Below, piece after piece: positions 1 to 8,181 of a DNA stretch of 39,480 nucleotides (positions are counted from its first letter, which is position 1; each line of letters begins with the position of its first letter). The position numbers and the translations under genes were made by a program. A model generated the notes under the pieces. The model did not search any database, was not told where the DNA came from, and saw only the letters and a program-made list of their open reading frames with translations. This stretch comes from Thermodesulfobacteriota bacterium (GTDB taxonomy: Bacteria > Desulfobacterota > Thermodesulfobacteria > Thermodesulfobacteriales > Thermodesulfatatoraceae): positions 1 to 39,480 of the forward strand of contig JAADDY010000043.1 in the NCBI GenBank assembly GCA_013153725.1. Reading direction: 5' to 3'.

Positions 1-6
1 AGGCAT

Positions 7-345
7 TTAAAAGCTCCCCGCTTTCTCGAGCTTTACTTCTTTTTCTTTGTTGGCTTCAGCCAGAAATCTGGCGCACCACTCTTCACCCTTACGAGAGCGG
101 AAACAGACCCTGACCCATGAGCTCTCTTTTGGGCCCAGATCCACCCTGATCGTGAGACTTTTCCCTGGCCAAATGGATCTTCCCTCCGGGAAGTCCACCC
201 GCACCTTTCAAGGCTTGCGAACATCAGAAAGCCACAAGCGATGGGAAGACGGGTTAACAAGCTTGACTTCTACGACCTCCGCAAAAGCCAAGCTGACCGA
301 GAGAAACAGCCCGCACAAAAACACCCCCAGTGTCTTTTTCATCAT
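7..345 (-). pseudogene. Small secreted protein gene interrupted by one in-frame TGA (208..210): either point-mutated pseudogene or recoded (readthrough/Sec) gene
   Basis: Minus strand GAAGGAGG RBS then ATG at 345: MMKKTLGVFLCGLFLSVSLAFAEVVEVKLVNPSSHRLWLSDVRKP*KVRVDFPEGRSIWPGKSLTIRVDLGPKESSWVRVCFRSRKGEEWCARFLAEANKEKEVKLEKAGSF*. Signal-peptide-like N-terminus. The frame is unbroken on both sides of the single TGA. The 7..204 track ORF is its second half. Confidence 0.6.
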
Positions 346-356
346 CAGACCTCCTT

Positions 357-1751
357 CTAAACGAGGGCGTGTTCCGCCACAAAGGCTTTCACCTTGTCCG
401 TCTCAGCGGGAAGGACCACCTCCCGCCTCGGCCTATCTTCAAGCCCTCTGAGGGCCTCTGGCCTCTCTGGTTCATGCCCGATGGCGCTCTTCACGGCTTC
501 AGGAAACTTGGCCGGATGGGCCGTGGCTAAACATATCATCGGCCATTCGTTGAGAAAGTGTAAGCCCGCCCTCACCCCCACCGCGGTGTGAGGATCAAGG
601 ACATAGCCTGTTTCTTCGTAAAACGAGGCGATGGTGGCCAGTGTCTCTTCCTGGCTCACAGAGATCGAAAGGAAATCTTCCTGCACCCGGGCGAGCTCTT
701 CTGCCGAAAAAGTAAGCCTTCCTTCGCGGGAAAATCCGGCCATGGCATCCTTCACTCGGGCCGGGTCTTCACCATAAAGATAGTAGAGATAGCGCTCGAA
801 GTTACTGGCGATTTGGATATCCATAGAGGGGCTGATGGTCGGAGTTACCTGCCCCAGAGAGTAATCCCCCTTGTTCACGAAACGGGTGAGAATATCGTTC
901 TCGTTGGTGGCCAGGACCAAACGCTCGATACGCCCTTCTCCCAGCATTACTTTGGCCACCAGACCGGCAAAAATATCGCCGAAATTCCCGGTGGGCACAG
1001 AGAAACGAACTCTTTCCTTCTCTTCGGCCTCCGAAACCCGAAAATAGGCCCAGATATAATAGACGACCTGGGCCAGAACACGCGCCCAGTTGATGGAATT
1101 CACCGCGCCCAGGTGATAGCGCTTCTTGAACTCAAGGTCTCCAAAGATCTTCTTCACGATGGCCTGGCAGTCGTCAAAAGTGCCTTCGATGGCCAGGCAG
1201 AAGACGTTTTCATCAGGCACAGTGGTCATCTGGAGGGCCTGGACCGGTGAAACTCGCCCATGGGGGAAAAGGATGAAGATGTTGATGTTTTTCCGCCCGC
1301 GCACCCCGTAGATGGCTGCCGAACCGGTATCCCCCGAGGTGGCCCCGAGGATGTTAAGCTTTGCTCCCCGCTCCAGGAGGAGATATTCGAAGAGATTTCC
1401 CAAAAACTGGAGAGCAATATCCTTGAAGGCCAGTGTGGGACCGTGAAAAAGCTCCAGGATCCAGAGTTTGCCCTTTTTGACCACGGGGCAGATCTCAGGA
1501 TGCGAAAAGGTGCTGTAAGCGCGGAAGATGAGATCTTTCAGGTCTTCTTCAGGGATGTCGTCTATGAAAAGACTCATGACCTCCAGAGCGAGTTCCGGGT
1601 AAGAAAGGTTTTGCCACCGGGAGAGGAGCTCCGAAGAGACCCGGGGAATCCTTTCCGGCAGGATAAGACCTCCGTCCTCCGCAAGCCCCATGAGGACCGT
1701 TTCCTTGAAAGGAATGGGGTTTATTCCGCCACGGGTGCTCAGGTATTTCAT
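357..1751 (-). CDS. thrC: Threonine synthase
   Basis: MKYLSTRGGINPIPFKETVLMGLAEDGGLILPERIP..., PLP-site region FHGPTLAFKDIALQFLG, GATSGDTGSAAI. Internal ATG at 1751 with upstream GGAGG preferred over the track start at 1823. Confidence 0.95.
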   Translation of the reverse strand: MKYLSTRGGINPIPFKETVLMGLAEDGGLILPERIPRVSSELLSRWQNLSYPELALEVMSLFIDDIPEEDLKDLIFRAYSTFSHPEICPVVKKGKLWILELFHGPTLAFKDIALQFLGNLFEYLLLERGAKLNILGATSGDTGSAAIYGVRGRKNINIFILFPHGRVSPVQALQMTTVPDENVFCLAIEGTFDDCQAIVKKIFGDLEFKKRYHLGAVNSINWARVLAQVVYYIWAYFRVSEAEEKERVRFSVPTGNFGDIFAGLVAKVMLGEGRIERLVLATNENDILTRFVNKGDYSLGQVTPTISPSMDIQIASNFERYLYYLYGEDPARVKDAMAGFSREGRLTFSAEELARVQEDFLSISVSQEETLATIASFYEETGYVLDPHTAVGVRAGLHFLNEWPMICLATAHPAKFPEAVKSAIGHEPERPEALRGLEDRPRREVVLPAETDKVKAFVAEHALV

Positions 1752-1825
1752 TTTTCCTCCTTTTACGGTTGCCTTAATCTTAGCAAGTATGGCAAATTTT
1801 GCATGAATACCCTTAGGAGGCAAAA

Positions 1826-2047
1826 ATGTTAGAAGGACTTTTCGTGAATCTTATTCCCCAGGAACTCCTGGCGGTTTTAGCCTGCCCCAAATGTAAAGGA
1901 GATCTCGTACTCGAAGAAAAGCTCTCGGGGCTCATTTGCCAGAAATGCGCTCTACTTTATGAAATAAGGGACGGAATCCCCATCATGCTTGTCGAAGAAG
2001 CCAAACCCCTTCAAGAAGCGCCAAGTGCCGAAGAAAAAGATGAGTGA
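1826..2047 (+). CDS. Trm112-family zinc-ribbon-like protein
   Basis: LLAVLACPKCKGDLVLEEKLSGLICQKCALLYEIRDGIPIMLVEEA matches the Trm112/UPF0434 pattern (CPxCKG...LxCxxC...YPIRDGIPVML). Confidence 0.88.
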   Translation: MLEGLFVNLIPQELLAVLACPKCKGDLVLEEKLSGLICQKCALLYEIRDGIPIMLVEEAKPLQEAPSAEEKDE

Positions 2048-2567
2048 ACCAACACCGCCGAAACCAGCTCAGCTCTTTTTCAGCATCTTTTCTGCAAGGG
2101 AGGATCTCATCGAAACCGCCATCAGAGAACTTGAAGGATGTCTGGGGCCCAGAGAATTCGAGAGCCCGCTCCTTAACTTCGATAAGACCAGCTATTATGA
2201 AAAGGAGTTCGGCGGGGGTCTGGTGCGGCGCTTTGTGTTTTTTGAGAAACTCATTCCTCAGGAGAAGATCGTCCCCATAAAACATCTGGCCTACAAAATC
2301 GAAAAAAAGCACTCTCGCGACGGTGCTCGCACCGTAAACATAGACCCGGGCTATCTCCTCCTGGAACGTCTGGTTCTGGTAACCTTCAAAAACTTCTCCC
2401 ATCGCATCTATCTGGGAGACTATGTCTATGCGGAAGTAACCCTCCTCTTCAGCAAGGGGGAATTTCAACCGTTGCCCTGGACTTATCCTGATTATGCTGA
2501 CCCTGAAGCCCAGAAAATCTTCATTGAAGCCCGAAACCGCTACCGGGACAAACTCAAACGATGCTAA
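2040..2567 (+). CDS. DUF4416 family protein
   Basis: MSEPTPPKPAQLFFSIFSAREDLIETAIRELEGCLGP...YYEKEFGGGLVRRFVFFEKLI...NIDPGYL resembles DUF4416. Start at 2040 preferred over 1989. Confidence 0.8.
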   Translation: MSEPTPPKPAQLFFSIFSAREDLIETAIRELEGCLGPREFESPLLNFDKTSYYEKEFGGGLVRRFVFFEKLIPQEKIVPIKHLAYKIEKKHSRDGARTVNIDPGYLLLERLVLVTFKNFSHRIYLGDYVYAEVTLLFSKGEFQPLPWTYPDYADPEAQKIFIEARNRYRDKLKRC

Positions 2568-3529
2568 ACGACGCTTTCGGACGCCAGATAGATTATCTGC
2601 GGGTTTCGGTTACCGACCGCTGCAACCTGCGCTGCCTCTACTGCAGCAGCAAAGACCAGTTCGCCTGGCTCCCTCCGGAAGAAATCCTCACCTACGAGGA
2701 GCTTCTGCGGGTGATTCGCATAGGGTTAAGACTCGGGATTCGCAAGATTCGCCTTACCGGAGGCGAGCCCCTGGTCCGCAAGGGACTTTTGGATTTCATC
2801 GCCAGGGTCTCTCGACTTGAGGGGCTTAAAGACCTTTCTCTCACCACGAACGGGATTCTTCTGGCTGAGATGGCGGGTGCCCTCAAAGAGGCGGGGCTCA
2901 GACGGGTGAACATAAGCCTTGACACCCTTCGACCCGAGCGCTACGCCCGCCTTTGCGGGCGCCCCTATCTGGAAAAGGTCCTGCAAGGGATAGAAGCCGC
3001 CCTTAAAGCCGGCCTGCATCCCGTAAAGATCAACACGGTGGTCATGAAAGGGCAAAATGATGACGAGCTCGAAGACCTGGCCCGGCTCACCCTCAAGGCC
3101 CCCCTGGAAGTGAGGTTCATCGAGTTCATGCCCGTGGGAGAAGGGGCTCCCTGGCAAAAAGAGGCCTTTCTCTCCGCCCGCGAGATCAAGGAACGCCTCC
3201 TTTCTCTTGGGGATTTGAAGCCCACCTCTTCAATAGGTGCTGGGCCAGCCAAAACTTACGCCTTTCCCGGCGCACCCGGAAAGATCGGTTTTATCACCGC
3301 CATGAGCGAGCACTTTTGTGAGCGCTGTAACCGCCTCCGCTTGACCCCGGAAGGAAAACTGAGACCATGCCTTTTTTCAGACCAGGAGTTCGATTTGAAA
3401 CCTCTTCTGCGAAGCCACGCCGGGGATGAAGCCCTCGCAGAGGCCTTTTTCTCCGCCCTGGCGCTCAAACCAGCCTCTCGCTTCAAAACCCGTATCCCGC
3501 GCCGCCTGATGCGCAGCATTGGTGGTTGA
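2561..3529 (+). CDS. moaA: GTP 3',8-cyclase (molybdenum cofactor biosynthesis protein MoaA)
   Basis: Radical SAM motif CNLRCLYC; DAFGRQIDYLRVSVTDRC; RLTGGEPLVR; C-terminal CERCNRLRLTPEGKLRPCLF. Confidence 0.97.
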   Translation: MLNDAFGRQIDYLRVSVTDRCNLRCLYCSSKDQFAWLPPEEILTYEELLRVIRIGLRLGIRKIRLTGGEPLVRKGLLDFIARVSRLEGLKDLSLTTNGILLAEMAGALKEAGLRRVNISLDTLRPERYARLCGRPYLEKVLQGIEAALKAGLHPVKINTVVMKGQNDDELEDLARLTLKAPLEVRFIEFMPVGEGAPWQKEAFLSAREIKERLLSLGDLKPTSSIGAGPAKTYAFPGAPGKIGFITAMSEHFCERCNRLRLTPEGKLRPCLFSDQEFDLKPLLRSHAGDEALAEAFFSALALKPASRFKTRIPRRLMRSIGG

Positions 3530-3632
3530 CCTCCTTCTTCTCTTTCTTAATTTGGAGAAAACAAAAAAGTCTCTTGCCAAAGAGCTATTATTCCGATAAT
3601 CGGTGGTAGCTAATTTGAAGGAGGTGAAAGGA

Positions 3633-4064
3633 ATGCGCATTCCAGAAGATCGGCTCTATTCCGAAAATCATCTCTGGGTCAAGAAGAAGCGGGGCAACAC
3701 CGCCCTTATTGGCATGACAGACCTTGGACAACTAAAATTAGGTGAAATCATCGATATCGAGTTACCTGACGAAGGAGACGAACTCATAAAAGACGAAGTC
3801 TTTGGCAGCGTAGAATCGGCTCAAGGGGTGTTTGATCTGGTGGCCCCTGTCTCAGGAGAAGTGCTTGAAATCAATGAAGATCTCCTCGACGCCCCGGATA
3901 TCATCAACGATGATCCCTACGACGAGGGCTGGATTGTTAAGGTCCGGCTTTCCGATCCCGACGAACTCGAAGAACTCCTCACGGCTGACGAATACGAAGA
4001 AGTCTCAGCCGGAGAGGAAATTCCTCTGGAAGAAGACGACTTTGATTTCGAGGAAGAGGAGTAG
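3633..4064 (+). CDS. GcvH-like (glycine cleavage H-type) protein lacking the canonical lipoyl lysine
   Basis: MRIPEDRLYSENHLWVKKK...ALIGMTDLGQLKLGEIIDIELPDEGD...FGSVESAQGVFDLVAPVSGEVLEINEDLLDAPDIINDDPYDEGWIVKV aligns throughout with GcvH. The usual VESVKA is VESAQG. Acidic C-terminal tail. Confidence 0.85.
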   Translation: MRIPEDRLYSENHLWVKKKRGNTALIGMTDLGQLKLGEIIDIELPDEGDELIKDEVFGSVESAQGVFDLVAPVSGEVLEINEDLLDAPDIINDDPYDEGWIVKVRLSDPDELEELLTADEYEEVSAGEEIPLEEDDFDFEEEE

Positions 4065-4066
4065 AG

Positions 4067-4981
4067 ATGCGGGTCTTCATGTTTCCCGGACAGGGTTCTC
4101 AATATGTAGGGATGGGAAAGGCGGCTTATGAAAGCTCTGAAGCAGCCCGAAAGGTATTCGAAATTGCCGAAGAGATCACCCGCATCCCCCTGAGAAAGCT
4201 CTGTTTCGAAGGCCCTCTCGAGGACCTCACCCGCACCCTAAACCTTCAACCCGCTCTTACAGCGGTCAATCTGGCGGTCTTTCACGCCCTGGAAGAACGA
4301 AACTTCGGAGCCGAAATCTTCTGCGGGCACAGCCTGGGAGAATATAGCGCCCTTTACGCCAGCGGCGTCATAAGCCTTGAAGATACCTTTCGCCTCGTGC
4401 TCAGGAGGGGTGAACTCATGGAAGAGGCTGCCAGGCGCTTCCCTGGCGAGATGTACGCCGTGATCGGGCTTCCCCGGGAAAAGCTCGAAGAGATCGTCGC
4501 CCGCGCGCAGGAACGCGGGGTGGTAGCCCTTGCGAACCACAACAGCCCGGTTCAAATCGTCATTACCGGAGAAAAGGAAGCCGCGGGTCTTGCAGCAAAG
4601 CTTGCCAAGGAGGCCGGAGCCAAGCGCGTGGTAAAACTCAAGGTTAGTGGCGCCTATCACAGCCCCCTGATGAAAGAAGCGGCCCGTGAATTCCAAAAAC
4701 TTTTGAACGAAATTCCCTTCCAAAAACCACAAAAACACTTTTTCTCAAACGTCTCCGCCCAAAGAGAAGAAGATCCTTCGCGCATCAGGGATCTCATGGG
4801 CAAACAGATAGAAAGCCCGGTAAGATGGGTGGAGGAAATCGAAAACATCTTCGCTTTTGGGGGACGAGAATTTGTGGAAGTTGGTCCCAAAAACGTCCTG
4901 GCAGGTCTGGTCAAAAAAATTCTTCCTTCAGAAGAAATCTCAGTTCGGACAATTGAAGACCCGAAACTTCTAGAAAATTAA
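4067..4981 (+). CDS. fabD: Malonyl-CoA:ACP transacylase
   Basis: FMFPGQGSQYVGMG, active-site GHSLGEYSAL, VSGAYHSPLM, VGPKNVLAGL. Confidence 0.96.
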   Translation: MRVFMFPGQGSQYVGMGKAAYESSEAARKVFEIAEEITRIPLRKLCFEGPLEDLTRTLNLQPALTAVNLAVFHALEERNFGAEIFCGHSLGEYSALYASGVISLEDTFRLVLRRGELMEEAARRFPGEMYAVIGLPREKLEEIVARAQERGVVALANHNSPVQIVITGEKEAAGLAAKLAKEAGAKRVVKLKVSGAYHSPLMKEAAREFQKLLNEIPFQKPQKHFFSNVSAQREEDPSRIRDLMGKQIESPVRWVEEIENIFAFGGREFVEVGPKNVLAGLVKKILPSEEISVRTIEDPKLLEN

Positions 4982-5016
4982 GTTTCAAACCTTATTTTCC
5001 GAATATTTTTTGCAGT

Positions 5017-6033
5017 ATGAAGAAAAGCCGTCTTTCCATACCGGATTTGTTGCCAGAACTCCCCGAGTATCTCTTTTTAATCTCTCCCGATTTTCGCATC
5101 CTCTGGACCAACAAAAAAGCGGCTTCTCTTCTGGAAGGCCCGGAAACACTTTGTTTTGAAGCCGTACACGGCCGAAAGGAGCCTCCCCCGGGTTGCCCGG
5201 CCTTGAAGGCCCTGACGGAAGGGCGCCCGGTACAGGCTATCCAGAAGGCCGAGCGCCTCCAGAAAGATTTCTATGTCAGCGTCGTTCCCATAAAGGAGGA
5301 AGACAAGATCACCGCTCTCTGGCACCTGGCGGTAGACGTGACCTCAAATCAAGTCACCGAAAGAGACCTATCTTCCTACACTTACGAAATCATAGGTTAT
5401 CTGGCCGCAGGATTGAGCCATGACCTCAAAAACATGCTCACCGCCGCCCTGGGGGAGCTTCAGGTCCTCACCCTGATGGCTGAGAATCAGCCTCACCTCA
5501 AGAGACGTTATCAGAAATTGGCCAACATCCTGCAGGAGATCGTCTCCTTCAGCCAGAAATTGTGCTCTCTGGGCAAGACCAAGAGCCAACCCGAGCTTCT
5601 CAACTTGAACGAAGTCTTATCTGAACTTAGCAACCTCATGAAAGCCCTGACCCCCAAGAGGATTCAACTTCAGTTCATCATAAACCCCTATGTGAAACGG
5701 GTTTATATGAACCGTGCCATGTTAGAACAAATCATCCTGAACCTCTTCCTGAACGCCCTTCACGCCATTCCAGAGACGGGAAAAATCACCATATCCACTT
5801 CCCAGGAAGAAAACTTTGCCGTCCTCACCATCGAAGATACCGGAACGGGCATGAAACCAGACCTGGTCAAGTGCATTTTTGACCCCTACTTTACCACCAA
5901 AGAAGAAGGGTCCGGGCTGGGGCTGGCCCTGGTCAAACGCTGGGTGGAGGAAGCCGGGGGACGAATAAAAGTCTTTACCGAAGAGGGGCTCGGAAGCCGC
6001 TTCGAAGTCTGGCTCCCCACCGTGGACCACTAA
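5017..6033 (+). CDS. PAS-like sensor histidine kinase
   Basis: N-terminal PAS-like segment, phosphoacceptor region LSHDLKNMLTAAL, HATPase motifs (NLFLNALHAIPETG, IEDTGTGMKPD, GSGLGLALVKRWVEEAGG). No receiver domain. Confidence 0.9.
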   Translation: MKKSRLSIPDLLPELPEYLFLISPDFRILWTNKKAASLLEGPETLCFEAVHGRKEPPPGCPALKALTEGRPVQAIQKAERLQKDFYVSVVPIKEEDKITALWHLAVDVTSNQVTERDLSSYTYEIIGYLAAGLSHDLKNMLTAALGELQVLTLMAENQPHLKRRYQKLANILQEIVSFSQKLCSLGKTKSQPELLNLNEVLSELSNLMKALTPKRIQLQFIINPYVKRVYMNRAMLEQIILNLFLNALHAIPETGKITISTSQEENFAVLTIEDTGTGMKPDLVKCIFDPYFTTKEEGSGLGLALVKRWVEEAGGRIKVFTEEGLGSRFEVWLPTVDH

Positions 6034-6902
6034 AGATCACCCCGCAGGAAATCTTTCACCGCCTCAAAAAAAAGCCCCTCAAAACGCCCGCCAAGGGCAC
6101 GTCTACCGAAGACGTAATTTATCTCATTCAGAAGCACCTCGGTTTCCGTCACCAGAAAATCTACCGCCGCAAGGTCGATGCCGGTTTGCCGGACGAGTTT
6201 TTCCACCAGCTTGAGGGCCTCTTCTTCCAGCCTTTCAGACGGAGAAGCAACCAATCTCCCACCCTGCACGAGATTTCCTCGAAAATCATCCCCCTTCTGG
6301 CGCCAGAAGGGGAGTTTTTGGCGGCCAAAGATAACGACCCTCAAATCGTAAGAAGAGGGAACGAACTCCTGCAAAAGGAAGCCAAACCGCCCTGTACGCT
6401 CGCGCTCCTTGAGAAGAGACAGGACCTTTTGCCATTGATTTTCATCCTGAAGCAGGAAGATCCCTTGACCTTCGTGTTCGTCGTTAACTTTCAGCACCAG
6501 GGGGAAAGCAAGCTCCACCGGCCTTGCTCCGGGATGAGGACCCAGGGAGGCTATCTTGGGCACCAGCACACTTCTGGGATGCGGCAGACCAAGGGACCTG
6601 AAAAGAAGAACCTGCCCGTCCTTCCCGGGAAAATCCAAGCGGGCGTCGTAGTTCGGAAAGGAAAGGAGCCCCCTTTTGCGGGCATACCGGTAGAAGCAGC
6701 CAGGGAAGACCTGGGGCCAGATCACCGCCTCCGCCTCTTCCAGCGCGGCCAACACCTCTTCGTCGAGGGCGGTGAAGGCCCAGAAGTTGAAATGGGCCTT
6801 CACCAGAGGGTGAAAAGAAACGACTCTCTTACCATCAAGAGTGCTTATATTTAGTTCGGCTGACAAAAGAGACTCCACGGGGAGGTTTTTGGATGGAGGC
6901 AA
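6030..6902 (-). CDS. ATP-grasp domain protein (RimK/glutathione synthetase-like)
   Basis: PLVLKVNDEHEGQGIFLLQDENQW...FLLQEFVPSSYDLRVVIFG...DLAAVDFLVTETEVLLNEINYV has ATP-grasp core organisation. The start is uncertain because it overlaps the divergent gene. Confidence 0.75.
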   Translation of the reverse strand: MPPSKNLPVESLLSAELNISTLDGKRVVSFHPLVKAHFNFWAFTALDEEVLAALEEAEAVIWPQVFPGCFYRYARKRGLLSFPNYDARLDFPGKDGQVLLFRSLGLPHPRSVLVPKIASLGPHPGARPVELAFPLVLKVNDEHEGQGIFLLQDENQWQKVLSLLKERERTGRFGFLLQEFVPSSYDLRVVIFGRQKLPFWRQKGDDFRGNLVQGGRLVASPSERLEEEALKLVEKLVRQTGIDLAAVDFLVTETEVLLNEINYVFGRRALGGRFEGLFFEAVKDFLRGDL

Positions 6903-8179
6903 TTATCCTGGCAGCGGGATTGGGAACACGCCTGCGGCCTCTTACGGAAAATTTCCCAAAACCTCTCCTCAAGGTCGCTGGAAGGGAGCTCCTCTATCGC
7001 CACCTTCACCTCCTCTCCGAAGGACCTATCGAACATTTTATCATCGTCATCAACCCGCAGCACGAAGCATTTTACCGGGAGTTCCTGGCAAAACATCCCC
7101 GATTCTCCTGTACCCTGGTCAAGAACCCTCACCCGGAGAGGGGTAACGGCTATTCCTTCTTCCTGGCCAGAGATCACGTCTCAGGCCCCTTTGTGCTTAC
7201 CATGGGTGACCACGTCTACGAAAAAGACTTTGTGAGGGAAGCTCTTGGCCTCAACGGCCTGGTCGTAGATCGAGAAGGGCGTTTCATCGACCCGCAGGAA
7301 GCCACCAAAGCCCTCTGCCAGGGAGGACGTGTTGTCTCCCTCGGGAAGGATCTCTCTTCTTACACAGGCTTCGACACCGGCTTCTTCATCCTGGAGCCAG
7401 GCGTATTTTCCACAGCCGAAAAACTCTTGAGAGAGAAGCAAAAAGTAAATCTTTCCGAGATCATGGAAAAGGCTCAGATACCCTGCAGTGAGCTCTCAGG
7501 CCGTTTCTGGATGGACGTGGATACCCCGCAAGATTTGCGACGGGCCACCAAACTCTTGATAAAGGCCGCGGTCAAGGAAAGTGGAGACGGTTTCATCTCT
7601 CGCCACCTAAATCGCAAGGTCTCCACCTGGTGTTCGAGCTTTCTGGTGGATTATCTCTCTCCAAACGCCGCCACTCTCCTTACCTCTTTCCTCGGTCTTT
7701 TGGCGGCCTCCCTACTCTACTGGTCTCCCAAGGCAGCGGCCCTTCTCTATCAGTTGAGTTCGATGCTAGATGGTATAGACGGAGAAATCGCCCGGGCAAG
7801 TCTTCGGGAAAGCCCTTTTGGGGGATGGCTTGATTCGGTCCTCGATCGGTTTGTCGATTTTGCCTTTCTCCTGGGGCTCTATCTCTTGCTAAACCCTGTT
7901 TCCCCCTGGCAGCAGGCGGTGGCCCTCCTGGCCTTCTTCGGCTCACTCATGGTGAGTTACACCGCCGAAAGATTCAAAGGGGCCTTCGGGCGCGACATCT
8001 ACTCGGAGATCCCCCTTTTGAGGAAACTTCCCGGCAAGAGGGACGAAAGGGTCTTTTTCATCATGGTTTGCGTGCTTTCAGGGCATCTTTGGGAGATTTT
8101 CTGGGTCCTCGCCTTGGTTACCAATCTTCGGGTTTTGCTCACCTTGATCCTGGTAGCCAGAAAGAAGGCCCGAGGTTGA
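6893..8179 (+). CDS. Bifunctional nucleotidyltransferase / CDP-alcohol phosphatidyltransferase (IPCT/DIPP-synthase-like)
   Basis: N-terminal MEAIILAAGLGTRLRPLTENFPKPLLKVAG (NTP transferase); C-terminal DGIDGEIARASLRESPFGGWLDSVLD (CDP-alcohol PT signature). Confidence 0.88.
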   Translation: MEAIILAAGLGTRLRPLTENFPKPLLKVAGRELLYRHLHLLSEGPIEHFIIVINPQHEAFYREFLAKHPRFSCTLVKNPHPERGNGYSFFLARDHVSGPFVLTMGDHVYEKDFVREALGLNGLVVDREGRFIDPQEATKALCQGGRVVSLGKDLSSYTGFDTGFFILEPGVFSTAEKLLREKQKVNLSEIMEKAQIPCSELSGRFWMDVDTPQDLRRATKLLIKAAVKESGDGFISRHLNRKVSTWCSSFLVDYLSPNAATLLTSFLGLLAASLLYWSPKAAALLYQLSSMLDGIDGEIARASLRESPFGGWLDSVLDRFVDFAFLLGLYLLLNPVSPWQQAVALLAFFGSLMVSYTAERFKGAFGRDIYSEIPLLRKLPGKRDERVFFIMVCVLSGHLWEIFWVLALVTNLRVLLTLILVARKKARG

Positions 8180-8181
8180 GG

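Noticed and set aside
47-451. 134-aa plus-strand ORF at the window start
   Set aside because: Overlaps the antisense of the small secreted gene and thrC; low-complexity, no domain or RBS support.
588-1250. 220-aa plus-strand ORF opposite thrC
   Set aside because: Antisense shadow of a confidently identified gene with no independent family signal.
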